Part shown: one piece after another, positions 28,067 to 37,698 of the stretch | Layout of the letters: every line of letters begins with the position of its first letter | Position numbering within the stretch: position 1 is the stretch's first letter | Assembly (NCBI GenBank): GCA_945863875.1 | Contig: CAMBBS010000014.1 | Coordinates: 1-64,000 of the forward strand | Direction of reading: 5' to 3' | DNA from: Desulfopila aestuarii DSM 18488 | GTDB lineage: Bacteria > Desulfobacterota > Desulfobulbia > Desulfobulbales > Desulfocapsaceae | Length of the DNA stretch: 64,000 nucleotides | Program-made: the position numbers and the translations under genes | Notes under the pieces: generated by a model | What the model was told of the DNA's origin: nothing | Seen by the model: the letters and a program-made list of their open reading frames with translations, nothing else | The model's database searches: none

Positions 28067-28403
28067 TTACGGGAGGCTTGCACGAATATTACAAAGCGGT
28101 AATGTTTGCTTTTTTCGATGGACCATGCCGTTAAAGCTGGCGCCAGTGTGGCCCTGTTCGTCGGAGACCAGGACAGCGTAGGCGCCTAATCGTTTCGGCC
28201 CGTCCAGTTCTTTCACCGTGGCGTAGAGGGTGCCGGACGAAACACTTTTTAAAAAGGAGATGTCGACATTGATCGCCAACGCCAGCCGGACATGACTGTT
28301 CGATGCCACGGCAATAGCCTTCGCGCACCTCGACTATTTCAATGCCGGTAAGCACGGCATATCGATCCTGGGAAAAAATGTTTCGTGCAGTTGCTGTATC
28401 CAT
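28067..28403 (-). pseudogene. PaaI-type hotdog thioesterase with internal deletion
   Basis: The first 34 codons (from ATG 28403: MDTATARNIFSQDRYAVLTG...EVREGY) match the start of PaaI-family hotdog thioesterases. The matching C-terminal part (AIAVASNSHVRLALAINVDISF to GMVHRKK) continues in a different frame, joined directly after EVREGY near 28300. The segment between, which in the family carries the HLNG/HGG active-site region (about 30-35 residues), is missing. A deletion not divisible by three therefore fused the ends and broke the frame. Intact members are about 130-140 residues. Non-functional as it stands. Confidence 0.75.
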
Positions 28404-28473
28404 TATCCTGCGGTAGTGGTCTGTCGATTGTGCTGAGCTTGCCAGGGGTATCGAATGAAAGGATTCCAGAGAC

Positions 28474-29487
28474 TTACAGCCAGTCCGTTAGAGAAAGACC
28501 GACACCAATCTTGTTGACATAATTATCGTAATCAATAAGGCTTTCGCCATATCCGGTGAAATATTGCACATATCCTTTCACATACGGATAATTAAAGAGC
28601 GGGAAACTCCAGCTCAGTTCAACCGCACCATTGGCAAAGCCTGACTCAATACTGTTTCGTGACATTACGCTGAAGACATGTTCTTTATACTTATAAACGG
28701 CACGAATCTCTCCATGGCCTAAAAAGTCGGTAATATCGCGGTTATCGTCATCTTCCGCATCCTCTTGAATTCTATACCATGGTTTGAAACTGAGCGCCAG
28801 ATTGCCCCGTTCAACAATAAAATTTGCATAGATTCTGTTCCAGCTTCGTGACAGTTCGCCTCCACGACCATTTGATTGATGGACAATGCCAAATATATTG
28901 GATGTATTGGTAAGGCCCAGCAATTTCCATTGGGGGTTGAATTGCAGCCATCCTTCCGGTTCATGGTTCGTTTCCCTGAAGGGAGATGAATTTTCGTTAT
29001 TGTACACTTGCCAGAAAGAATGGTTGGTGTACGCGGCGTATACATCCATCGTATTAAAGAGGTTGACTGCCAAAGGAAATTTTGCACTTACCTGGAACTG
29101 CGCTTCGGTGTCATCTGCTTCAAGAGACTGATCGCTGGCCGCACCCTGGAAAAGCGCCGAATCATACCCATGGGTGTTATAAGCCCCAAGCAAAATATAA
29201 TTCGGTTTATGGGTCATCAAGCTAAATGGCTGGAGGACATTTTTCTTGTCCTGCCTGACCCGTTCGGAGGCGACCGAGGTTTCTTGGTCTTGTGCGGTGT
29301 AGGTGCCATCTTGCAGTTGTTTCTGGCACTCTAAGCGTAATTCTCCTATCGTTGTCGCATCGCTTACCTGTTGCATCTTTTCCGTCATGCATTCGGCCAG
29401 ATCACTCGCCAGGCTTACTTGAGGCACGGCAATTCCTGTGAGCAGCAGGCAAAAGACGGCCTCGCCGAGGAAAGGTCTTTTGGTCAT
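28474..29487 (-). CDS. pldA: Outer membrane phospholipase A (OMPLA)
   Basis: 337 residues from an ATG that has AAGGAG seven bases upstream (an ATG 45 bases earlier lacks one). A signal peptide (FCLLLTGIAVPQVSLAS) precedes a 12-strand beta-barrel. The catalytic His and Ser are in GIVHQSNGRGG and the Asn in SRSWNRIYANF, the complete OMPLA triad. C-terminal GVGLSLTDWL is barrel-like although the last residue is Leu, not Phe. The N-terminal extension (about residues 30-90) with Cys and Gln-rich helices is common in this family. It hydrolyses phospholipids that reach the outer leaflet, which suits the nearby lipid-trafficking genes. Confidence 0.9.
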   Translation of the reverse strand: MTKRPFLGEAVFCLLLTGIAVPQVSLASDLAECMTEKMQQVSDATTIGELRLECQKQLQDGTYTAQDQETSVASERVRQDKKNVLQPFSLMTHKPNYILLGAYNTHGYDSALFQGAASDQSLEADDTEAQFQVSAKFPLAVNLFNTMDVYAAYTNHSFWQVYNNENSSPFRETNHEPEGWLQFNPQWKLLGLTNTSNIFGIVHQSNGRGGELSRSWNRIYANFIVERGNLALSFKPWYRIQEDAEDDDNRDITDFLGHGEIRAVYKYKEHVFSVMSRNSIESGFANGAVELSWSFPLFNYPYVKGYVQYFTGYGESLIDYDNYVNKIGVGLSLTDWL

Positions 29488-29707
29488 AACATTACTCCTT
29501 TTGTGGTCATTTTGATATGTACATGCTGTCATTTTTTTTGATTAATGATTATTTTTTACCATGAGGCTGACGTAAGGCGGTCACGATGTCAAGACAAAAT
29601 CCACAGCGTTCTTGCTGAACACTGATTTCTTGTCCATGTCATGCTCCATCCATGTCTCGTGGCGGGAGTGCTTCATCCAGTCAATCACTATAAAAGAGGT
29701 GCAGAGT

Positions 29708-30301
29708 ATGAAAACGCAAATGGTAACAGCAATTAGCCAGAGAGTAAAGCACATGTCACAACTCGGTCTGACGATAATTCTTGCAGCCTTGGTCTTGACC
29801 TTTCCGCGGATATCGGCGGCCGCCACTGCGGCGGAAATCAATCGTGATGCGAATATCGCCTTGGAGAAACTATACCAGACAACTCCGGCCGCAAAAAAAA
29901 TGGCCGAAATCGCCAAAGGGATTCTGGTGTTCCCCAGCATCATAAAAGCAGGGTTGGTCATTGGTGGTCAGTACGGTGAGGGGGTGCTTCGAGTAGGGGG
30001 AGAGTCGACGGGATACTACAAGTCAGTTGCTGCGTCCTATGGTTTGCAGGCCGGCGCACAGTCCTTCGGTTATGCCTTGTTCTTTGTCGACGAAGAGAGT
30101 CTGAACTACCTCAAGGCAAGTCAAGGGTGGGAGATAGGCGTCGGCCCGACCATTGTCGTGGTGGATGAAGGGGCCGCACGTTCACTTTCCACGAGCACCG
30201 TTCAATCAGGAATTTATGCCTTTTTTTTCAACCAGAAAGGGCTGATGGCGGGTCTCAGCATACAGGGAAGCAAGATAACCCAGTTTGTGCCTGGTCAATA
30301 A
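29708..30301 (+). CDS. SYLF/Ysc84-type lipid-binding domain protein, secreted
   Basis: 197 residues from ATG 29708, which has AGAGGTG upstream and opens a signal peptide (LGLTIILAALVLTF, cleavage near AAA-TA). An ATG at 29612 would add 32 residues and bury the signal peptide. The SYLF domain shows ILVFPSIIKAGLVIGGQYGEGVL, SVAASYGLQAGAQSFGYALFF and GWEIGVGPTIVVVDEG. The family binds phosphoinositides in eukaryotes; in bacteria the role is unknown. Divergent from pldA. Confidence 0.85.
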   Translation: MKTQMVTAISQRVKHMSQLGLTIILAALVLTFPRISAAATAAEINRDANIALEKLYQTTPAAKKMAEIAKGILVFPSIIKAGLVIGGQYGEGVLRVGGESTGYYKSVAASYGLQAGAQSFGYALFFVDEESLNYLKASQGWEIGVGPTIVVVDEGAARSLSTSTVQSGIYAFFFNQKGLMAGLSIQGSKITQFVPGQ

Positions 30302-30348
30302 CATAAAGAAAAGGCTGATCTCCTGCATCCGTTCTCGGCAAAAGCATT

Positions 30349-31113
30349 ATGACAGATAAGGTGGTATCCGTTTACGGTTATGGGCGGTTCGGCAGACTCT
30401 GGGCGGATATTCTCGCCGAGGACTTTCGTGTGAAAGTCTATTCTCGGCGCGGCCTGCACGCAGATGACGTGCCCGCCGGCATTGAGGTGAGCGATGCACA
30501 GGGGATTTTTCATTGCAACGCACTCTTTTTTTGTGTTGCCATCTCCTCCTTCGCCGAAGTGCTTGAAAAGGCCAGACCGTACTGCCGGAGGGAGACGCTG
30601 TTTTTTGATACCTGTTCGGTAAAGGTTTTTCCGGTCCGCTGGATGAAAAAGCATTTACCGGCCGACAGTCAAATTATCGCCACCCACCCGATGTTCGGCC
30701 CCGATAGCTATCCGCCGCAGACCGCAAGAAAGCCGGCGATGGTCATGTGCAATGTCAGCGCCGGGGCGGCGCTATTTGCCGAATGGGTCGACTATTTTAC
30801 CGCCAGGTCGCTGCAGGTCGAATTGATGACGCCGGCAATGCACGACCGGATGAGCGCCTATTCCCAGGGGATCAGCCATTTTATGGGCAGGGTTTTTGAA
30901 GATCTGCACCTGCAGCCGACGGCCATTGACACCCATGGCTTTACAATGCTTCTGGAGGTCATGGCCCAGACATGCAGCGACAGCCGGCAGCTCTTTGTCG
31001 ACCTGCAGAGATACAATCCATATGCCGGACAGATGCGGCAGGACCTGCGAAAATCCATGGACAAGGTCGCTGCTACCCTGCAGCTTTTCGACCAGGCCGA
31101 CCGGCATAGATAA
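30349..31113 (+). CDS. tyrA: Prephenate/arogenate dehydrogenase-like protein
   Basis: 254 residues. The N-terminal Rossmann fold has the dinucleotide loop VYGYGRFGRLW; the substrate motif ATHPMFGPDS and the DTCSVK segment are characteristic of TyrA enzymes, which convert prephenate to 4-hydroxyphenylpyruvate (or arogenate to tyrosine). It is shorter than typical TyrA and lacks an ACT domain, so feedback inhibition may differ. The 3' end overlaps the convergent EamA gene by 41 bases. No other aromatic pathway gene is adjacent. Confidence 0.82.
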   Translation: MTDKVVSVYGYGRFGRLWADILAEDFRVKVYSRRGLHADDVPAGIEVSDAQGIFHCNALFFCVAISSFAEVLEKARPYCRRETLFFDTCSVKVFPVRWMKKHLPADSQIIATHPMFGPDSYPPQTARKPAMVMCNVSAGAALFAEWVDYFTARSLQVELMTPAMHDRMSAYSQGISHFMGRVFEDLHLQPTAIDTHGFTMLLEVMAQTCSDSRQLFVDLQRYNPYAGQMRQDLRKSMDKVAATLQLFDQADRHR

Positions 31114-32017
31114 TTCCGCTAAGGAGCAGCGCGCTGCCCATCAAGGTAATCAAATTGGGAATTTCCTGAAAGACAAGGAGTGCCAGCAAGGTTGCGCCGA
31201 TGGGCTCGGCAATGACGACCACCGAGACAGATGCCGCGGACAGGTAACCAAGCGCCCAGTTATAAGAAGAGTGGCCGATCAACTGGGGGAAAATAGCCAT
31301 GACAACCATGACCAGATAGGCGGTGGCCGAATAGCCAAAAAGACCATATCCACTTGCCAAGGCGATAACGACAAGAAAGAAGGCAGCGGTGGAGTAGACG
31401 ACGGCAGTATAACTGAGCAGCGACATACCATGCCGCAGCCGACGGCCAATGATCAGGTAGGCGGAAGCCGCAATAGCACCACTGAGCGCCAATCCATTAC
31501 CCAAAAGCGGGTTCGGCTGCTTTGTGAACTGGGTGAGACTGAACTGGAGCCGGCCATCCAGCACGTCTACCACGTCAGCCAGACCAATCACCAGACTGCC
31601 AAGCATTGCCAGAGCGATACCAATCTTCAACGGCCTTGATAAATGTTCCTGCAACAAAAAAGGGGCAGCCAACCCAACCCATAGAGGCGAGGTGGAGACC
31701 AGGACCGTTGAACTCGCCACCGAGGTATAGGCGAGTGAACTGATCCAGCTGGCAAAATGCACTGCGAGCATAAAACCGGATAGAAGGGCCAGCAACCAGG
31801 CAGAACGAGACATCCGGCGCAGTTCAGCCCGCCGTCTCATCAGCGCCAGCGGCAATAAAACCGACGAAGCCAGGGTCAACCGCCAGGCAGCAATGACCAG
31901 CGATGGCATATCCTGCCCCTGGGCCAGACGAACCAGAATGGATCCCGACGAAATACTCAAGACACCGATAAAGAGGACAACCGCTGGGGAGAAACGCGGC
32001 GACATGTCAGTTTTCAT
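31073..32017 (-). CDS. EamA/DMT-family transporter
   Basis: 314 residues from the ATG at 32017, ten predicted membrane helices in two EamA repeats (drug/metabolite transporter superfamily). VLFIGVLSISSGSILVRLA begins the first repeat and GNGLALSGAIAASAYLIIGRRL the second; YTSVASSTVLVSTSPLWVGL is a typical DMT helix 4. The substrate is unknown. An upstream ATG at 32122 would add 35 charged residues without a ribosome binding site, so the shorter form is preferred; an ATG at 32005 is also possible. Confidence 0.85.
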   Translation of the reverse strand: MKTDMSPRFSPAVVLFIGVLSISSGSILVRLAQGQDMPSLVIAAWRLTLASSVLLPLALMRRRAELRRMSRSAWLLALLSGFMLAVHFASWISSLAYTSVASSTVLVSTSPLWVGLAAPFLLQEHLSRPLKIGIALAMLGSLVIGLADVVDVLDGRLQFSLTQFTKQPNPLLGNGLALSGAIAASAYLIIGRRLRHGMSLLSYTAVVYSTAAFFLVVIALASGYGLFGYSATAYLVMVVMAIFPQLIGHSSYNWALGYLSAASVSVVVIAEPIGATLLALLVFQEIPNLITLMGSALLLSGIIYAGRPGRKAAG

Positions 32018-32228
32018 TCTTTCAGTATAGACCTGATAAATTTTACAAAAGGTACCGCATGCTTGTTTTGACTTGAAACCGGAAAGTCGGATAAGCTTAA
32101 TGTTGTGAGAGTATATTGCCACTGTGATATGACCGCCTTTGCTGGAAGGAAGTCATGAAGAAACCGGTGTTTTTTTTGACTGCTGTCGAAAAATTCACAT
32201 CGGCAACAACAGAGCTCAGAGCAATTCT

Positions 32229-34216
32229 ATGTTTTCTGAAAAAATACAACACATTCGATCTCTTTTGTTAAAATGTATGAAGGGTGCAAAAAAACAGATG
32301 TATGCGATCCTTTTCGCAATTCTTGTGCTGCTGACCGGTGTCCTGCTCACTTTTTTTTACTGTTGTCCTATCGTCAGACTCTGGCGGCTATAAAGATAAG
32401 TTCCGCCAATGAATCGCACATTCTGGCAAGCAGAATAGATGGAGTACTGCGCAGGATTGAAGCCAGCTCGGATCTGGTGGTTGAAAACGCCTCCCTCCAG
32501 GCCATGGCGGAAGTTGCCGCGCGGGATAATATCGAAAAGATAAACCACCATTTAAAAGTACTTGCCAGGTATTTCCCGGAAATTCTCGGCCACCTTATTT
32601 TTAACGCGGAAGGCATACTTCTTTTCAGCAGCGATCCGACGATACATCCGAGTAGCATCGCGGACCGGGCGTATTTCCAACAGATCAAGGAACATCCGCA
32701 AACAGGCATCCAGTTTTCGGAAAACCTTGATGCAAAAACGACAAACAAGCCAATCATTGTCGCGTATCGAGCCATACTCGGCGACAGGAAGGAATTCCTC
32801 GGCATTATTGCCACCCCTGTCGATCTCGGATTTTTCGAAAAGCTCTTCGCCGAACTTGATCTGGGGGCACAGGGCATGGTCAGCATTCGCCGCAGCGATA
32901 ACAGTCGTCTGGTTGGCCGCTGGCCGGACATCCAAGAAAGACGCAACAATGAAGCAAAACATATTCCTCCCCAGCAGCACATCGAGAAGGGCGTAGGCGA
33001 CGGCGTCGTTCGCTACATGGGAAAAACCGATGGTGTTGATCGCATTTTTGCGTTCCATAAGATCCCCACCTATCCCTTCTATGTCCTGATAGGGCGGGCG
33101 GTGCATGAGCAGTTTGCCGAGTGGTACAAGATCGCCGTCACGACTGTACTTTTGACCTTTCTTGCCCTTCTGCTCATAGGTTTTTTCCTTCATAGCTTGA
33201 CAAAGAGGCAAAGCAGTCTCCAGAAGAGTGAGGCTCAATATCAGGCTATTGTGGAAAATCAGCACGATGCCGTCTGTCGCTGGTTACCGGAGACAACACT
33301 ACTTACCTTTGCCAACGAAATTATCAAGGAAGCCGTCACAATGCTGCGCGCTTCACTGCCGACAACCATTACCATTGAGCAGGACATAGCACCGGACGCC
33401 GGGGTCATTCTCGCCGATCCAACCCAGCTCCACCAGATATTGATGAATCTGGGCACCAATGCCTTCCATGCCATGGAGATGGCTGGGGGCATCCTGTCTA
33501 TTTCCCTGCACCAAAAAACACTGTCCGAAAGGGATCTCGGCCTGGAAAAACATATGCAGCCAGGCAATTACATTCAATTGGCGGTGAGGGATAGCGGCGT
33601 GGGGATCGCACCGGAGATCCGCGGGAAAATATTCGATCCCTATTTCACCACAAAGGCGGCAGGCAAGGGAACCGGCATGGGTCTGGCCATGGTCCACGGT
33701 ATTGTGCAGAGCTATGGAGGATCGATTACCTGTGACAGCCAGGTCGGAGAAGGGACCGTGTTCCACATCACATTACCGGTGGCTGAGGCCGGTTCGATAA
33801 AAGAAAAAGAATGCACCGAGCTGATCCCGGTCGGTAGGGAACACATTCTATTAATTGACGATGAGCAGATGCTTGCCGAGATGAGCAAGGCCATGCTCGA
33901 ACGATTGGGCTACCGGGTGACAAGCGAAAAAAACAGCATCGAGGCTCTTGTCACTTTCCGAAAGCAACCCCAGTTATTCAACCTGATGATTACCGATCAG
34001 ACCATGCCGGGCATGACGGGTATAGATCTCGCCCGCCTCATGCTGCAGATACGTCCCGGGCTGCCGATCATCCTCTGCACCGGCTACAGCACTCTTATTG
34101 CAGAAGAGAAAGCAAAGTCCCTTGGCATAAACGGATTTGCCTTGAAGCCCGTGACAAAAGAAGGGCTCGGTACGCTTGTCCGGCGGGTGCTGGATGGAGA
34201 TACGATAACCGGCTGA
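32229..34216 (+). pseudogene. Hybrid histidine kinase with frameshift and lost phosphoacceptor domain
   Basis: The N-terminus (MFSEKIQHIRSLLLK, then membrane helix QMYAILFAILVLLTGVLLTFF) is in one frame; the rest (LLLSYRQTLAA onward) is one frame over. The break is at a run of eight T (32351-32358); nine T would restore the frame. After a dCache/PDC-like sensor and a second membrane helix, a PAS domain starts (EAQYQAIVENQHDAV) but after LTFANE jumps at about 33317 into IIKEAVTMLRASLP, the start of the ATPase domain. The rest of PAS and the whole HisKA domain with its histidine are missing, in frame. The ATPase motifs (NLGTNAFHAM, DSGVGI, GTGMGL) and a receiver with phosphoacceptor Asp (MITDQTMPG) remain. 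Confidence 0.7.
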
Positions 34217-34278
34217 AACTACGCTGAAGCCATCAGTTACGCTTCCTGCGGAAGAACCAGAAGCGTCTACTCGACTGC

Positions 34279-34719
34279 TCAAGGTTTGACGGCGGTGTCT
34301 GATAAATCGTCCATCAGATCGGTAAAATCGTTATACGTCGAAGACATATCGTTAAATGCCTTTGTCGCTCCGGGCAGGTCTTCTTCCTTTGCACTTTCAG
34401 TGAAATCAAGAGAGGAAAGTTTAAGGGCGCCCGAAAGCGTTGTGATCTTTTCTTTTGTCACAATCTCAACCTCGTCCTGAATGTAAGAAGGGATTTTCTC
34501 CGCCAGGGTACTGATAAGTTTGCCGTCTTCGGCGGCTCGCCTGAGGTTTTTCCCTTCATTGAGGACGCCTTGAATTCTGATGAGGGAACTGTCAACCAGG
34601 GTCAGGGTTTCGTTAATATCCATAACGGTCCTGTAGAGGCCGTAGGCAACGTAAACAGCACAACCGTGGAGAAATAGAGCTGCCATCAGCAAAAGAACAC
34701 ATTTGTGAAATGATTTCAT
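34279..34719 (-). CDS. Putative small lipoprotein, unknown function
   Basis: 146 residues from the ATG at 34719, where an N-terminal hydrophobic stretch (CVLLLMAALFLHGC) ends in a lipobox-like LHGC, suggesting a lipidated secreted protein. The remainder is helical and acidic with no recognised domain (INETLTLVDSSLIRIQGVL; KEKITTLSGAL). A longer frame to 34830 exists but hides the signal sequence. Convergent with the broken kinase; no conserved neighbour suggests a function. Confidence 0.6.
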   Translation of the reverse strand: MKSFHKCVLLLMAALFLHGCAVYVAYGLYRTVMDINETLTLVDSSLIRIQGVLNEGKNLRRAAEDGKLISTLAEKIPSYIQDEVEIVTKEKITTLSGALKLSSLDFTESAKEEDLPGATKAFNDMSSTYNDFTDLMDDLSDTAVKP

Positions 34720-34831
34720 CGACGATACCTGTAACAGAATGGAAAATCCTGCCGAAAAAAGTAACAAGAAAAATATGTTCCCGTCAATCCCCCGGACACG
34801 GGAGGAGCTTGTGGAACATAACGTTGTCAAG

Positions 34832-34870
34832 CTTTATCCTTGAAAATGAGTGCATATGTCAAGGATAAAG
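34832..34870. repeat. 12-bp inverted repeat upstream of glgX
   Basis: CTTTATCCTTGA (34832-34843) and its exact complement TCAAGGATAAAG (34859-34870) are separated by 15 bases in the divergent region between the small lipoprotein gene and glgX. The spacing and AT content suit either an operator or a hairpin. No T-run follows. Confidence 0.45.
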
Positions 34871-34995
34871 ATTTCACACCGTCTATGGTGCTGACAAGGA
34901 AAAAAAGTGATTATATTACTTCTCTAATTAGAAAGGCAATCACTGCACAAGACACTCCACCTGGTATTTTTTAGATGGCAGCTCTGGGGGTAACC

Positions 34996-37158
34996 ATGAC
35001 ACAGCACAACATGGCCGTCTGGCCGGGAAATCCCTATCCGTTAGGCGCGACCTGGAACGGCGAGGGCGTCAATTTTGCACTTTTTTCCGAGTGTGCCGAG
35101 AAGGTCGAACTCTGCCTGTTTGACCATCAGGGCCGCAAAGAGGTCGAACGCATCAACCTGGCCTGGCAGACCGATCAGGTCTGGCACTGCTACCTGCCCG
35201 AGGCGCGGCCAGATCTTCTTTATGGCTACCGGGTCCACGGCCCTTATCAGCCAAAGAAGGGTCTGCGCTGTAATCCGGCGAAGCTGCTCCTTGATCCTTA
35301 TTGCAAGGCTATTTTCGGCGGGCTGCGGTGGCATGATTCTCTTTTCGGCTATCAGATCGGCAGTAATCTCGACGATCTTTCCCGCAACCGGGCGAACAGT
35401 GCCCCCTTTATGCCGAAATGTCGGGTGATCGATCCGGCTTTTACCTGGGGTAACGACCGGCCACCTTACATCTCTTGGTATGAAACCATCATCTATGAGC
35501 TGCATGTCAAGGGTTTTACCTGGCTGCATCCGCTTGTTCCCAAGGGATTGCGTGGTACCTATGCCGGAATGTGCTCTGCTCCGGTGGTCGATTACCTCAA
35601 ACGTCTCGGGGTGACAGCGATTGAACTCATGCCGGTGCATGCCTTTGTCGACGAACGTCATCTGGTGGAAAAGGGACTCACTAACTACTGGGGCTATAAC
35701 TCCATCGGCTTCTTTGTCCCGGATGGGCGATATTCGGCCTACGGCCAGATCAACGAGTTCAAAACCATGGTGAAGAGCCTCCACTCCGCCGGCATTGAGG
35801 TCATTCTCGATGTGGTGTACAACCACACCGCCGAGGGCAATCAACTGGGACCGACCCTCTGTTTCCGCGGCATTGACAACCTGGCCTATTACCGGGTGGT
35901 GCCGGATGATAACCGCTACTATATGGACTTCACCGGCTGTGGCAACACCCTGAATATGCAGCATCCTCGGGTGCTGCAGCTAATCATGGACAGTTTGCGT
36001 TACTGGGTGCTGGAGATGCACGTCGACGGCTTCCGTTTTGACCTGGCTTCAGCACTGGCCCGGGAGCTCTATGAGGTGGACCGACTGGGCGCCTTTTTCG
36101 ACATCATCCACCAGGATCCGGTACTCTCCCAGGTCAAACTGATCGCCGAGCCGTGGGATCTCGGCGAGGGAGGCTACCAGGTCGGTAACTTTCCCGTGGG
36201 CTGGACCGAATGGAACGGCAAATACCGCGATACTGTACGGTCCTACTGGAAAGGCGATGGGGGCAAGATCGGCGAGCTTGCCCATCGGTTGACCGGCTCC
36301 AGTGATCTTTACGAACGAGGAGGCAGGCGCCCTTCTGCGAGTATTAATTTTGTCACCTGCCATGATGGGTTTACACTGCACGATCTGGTGAGCTATAACG
36401 AGAAGCATAACGAGGCCAATCTTGAAAATAACCAGGATGGTGAATCAAACAACCGCAGCTGGAACTGCGGCGGCGAGGGACCAAGCGAGGATCCACAGAT
36501 CGAATTCTGCAGATCCCGCCAGAAACGAAACTTCATTGCCAGCCTCTTCCTCTCCCAGGGGGTACCCATGCTCCTGGCCGGGGACGAGCTGGGCCACACC
36601 CAGCAAGGCAATAACAATAGCTATTGCCAGGATAATTCCTTAAGCTGGATTGACTGGACTCTGGATGCTGAACAGCAGGAACTCTTTGATTTCGTCCGCC
36701 GGCTGATCGCCCTGCGCAAGGCGCATCACGTGTTTCGCCGCCGATATTTTTTCCAGGGGCGTCTCATCAAGGGGGCCGGAGTCAGGGACATTGTCTGGCT
36801 GACCCCAGGGAACACGGAAATGACTGATGAAGAATGGCAGCATTCGTTTGCCCGCTGTCTCGGGCTCTATCTGGCCGGGGACGCTCTTGAGGAGCAGGAT
36901 GAAAAAGGCAATGCTGTCGTCGACAACCGGTTTCTCCTGCTGGTCAACGCCCACGACGAGCCCATTTCCTTTATCCTGCCGGATTTACTCCCTGTAACCA
37001 GATGGCATCTCCTCCTCGACACCAGCCGGTCAAAAGGTGAACCAGGAGAAAAACGCATCTGGGAGGCCAGGACCAGTTACCCACTGCTCGAACATTCCCT
37101 GGTACTGCTGGTGGAATCCGAGGGGTGGGTAAAGGAACCCCATGAGAGTCCGGAGTAA
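34996..37158 (+). CDS. glgX: Glycogen debranching enzyme
   Basis: About 720 residues, a GH13 subfamily 11 enzyme. An N-terminal CBM48 domain (PLGATWNGEGVNFALFS, about residues 15-130) precedes the TIM barrel. The catalytic nucleophile Asp is in HVDGFRFDLAS, the acid/base Glu in KLIAEPWD and the third Asp in VTCHDGFTLHDLV; DVVYNHTAEG is the first conserved GH13 region. It hydrolyses alpha-1,6 branches of limit dextrin. ATG 34996 has GGGGGT upstream and gives the usual TQ... start; ATG 34975 in the same frame is the alternative. No other glg genes are adjacent. Confidence 0.92.
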   Translation: MTQHNMAVWPGNPYPLGATWNGEGVNFALFSECAEKVELCLFDHQGRKEVERINLAWQTDQVWHCYLPEARPDLLYGYRVHGPYQPKKGLRCNPAKLLLDPYCKAIFGGLRWHDSLFGYQIGSNLDDLSRNRANSAPFMPKCRVIDPAFTWGNDRPPYISWYETIIYELHVKGFTWLHPLVPKGLRGTYAGMCSAPVVDYLKRLGVTAIELMPVHAFVDERHLVEKGLTNYWGYNSIGFFVPDGRYSAYGQINEFKTMVKSLHSAGIEVILDVVYNHTAEGNQLGPTLCFRGIDNLAYYRVVPDDNRYYMDFTGCGNTLNMQHPRVLQLIMDSLRYWVLEMHVDGFRFDLASALARELYEVDRLGAFFDIIHQDPVLSQVKLIAEPWDLGEGGYQVGNFPVGWTEWNGKYRDTVRSYWKGDGGKIGELAHRLTGSSDLYERGGRRPSASINFVTCHDGFTLHDLVSYNEKHNEANLENNQDGESNNRSWNCGGEGPSEDPQIEFCRSRQKRNFIASLFLSQGVPMLLAGDELGHTQQGNNNSYCQDNSLSWIDWTLDAEQQELFDFVRRLIALRKAHHVFRRRYFFQGRLIKGAGVRDIVWLTPGNTEMTDEEWQHSFARCLGLYLAGDALEEQDEKGNAVVDNRFLLLVNAHDEPISFILPDLLPVTRWHLLLDTSRSKGEPGEKRIWEARTSYPLLEHSLVLLVESEGWVKEPHESPE

Positions 37159-37496
37159 GCATCGGATGCTGGGGTAGTCCTGCCGGTACACAGAGACATA
37201 CCGTGAGATTTGACATTCTCCCCGGCCTGAAGACCGTGGATGCCAACAGCACCTGCGCATGAGCAGACGCTTCTGGGCAGTTGCCTTGGTGGATTCCTGC
37301 TGCTGGCGGCATGACGGCACCACTCACTTCACAGGCGAACCGGCAGCACCGGGCCTGCTGCCGGAACAATTGCTGCTGATCTTGTTTGACCTTCAGTCTC
37401 TATTGAGATGCCTTGCGTATCTTCAAAAGGTAAATTACACTTTGGTCTAGGGAGAAAGACAACGAGATTCGAACCGGATGACGTCGCGTTTTCAAT

Positions 37497-37688
37497 ATGC
37501 ACGTCCATCTGGTCGTTGTGACCAGATACCGGAAAAAAGTGTTGGATGGAAAAGCCGTCGAAATACTCCGGGAATCTTTTGCTGGGATCTGCCGGAAGTT
37601 TGCAGCTTCCTGCGGCACTGCGCCGATCTCCTTTATCCGGCACTATGTCGAACAGCAACAAAATCAATATCAAACACTTGGTGTTTGA
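37497..37688 (+). pseudogene. IS200-type TnpA (Y1 transposase) remnant with internal deletion
   Basis: 63 codons. The N-terminal part MHVHLVVVTRYRKKVLDGKA and the C-terminal part TAPISFIRHYVEQQQ both match the ends of Y1 HUH transposases of IS200/IS605, which are about 130-150 residues long. The middle, including the HUH motif and the catalytic region between, is gone, joined in frame near AASCGT. The final RHYVEQQ helix would carry the Tyr but there is no metal site, so it cannot act. Confidence 0.65.
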
Positions 37689-37698
37689 TATTGATTTT
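37660..37698. repeat. Perfect 18-bp hairpin at the tnpA remnant end
   Basis: Arms 37660-37677 and 37681-37698 are exact complements, with a TTG loop. One flank is A-rich and the other ends in TTTT. It includes the stop codon of the tnpA remnant. It may be the subterminal recognition hairpin of the old element, or a bidirectional terminator. Confidence 0.7.
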
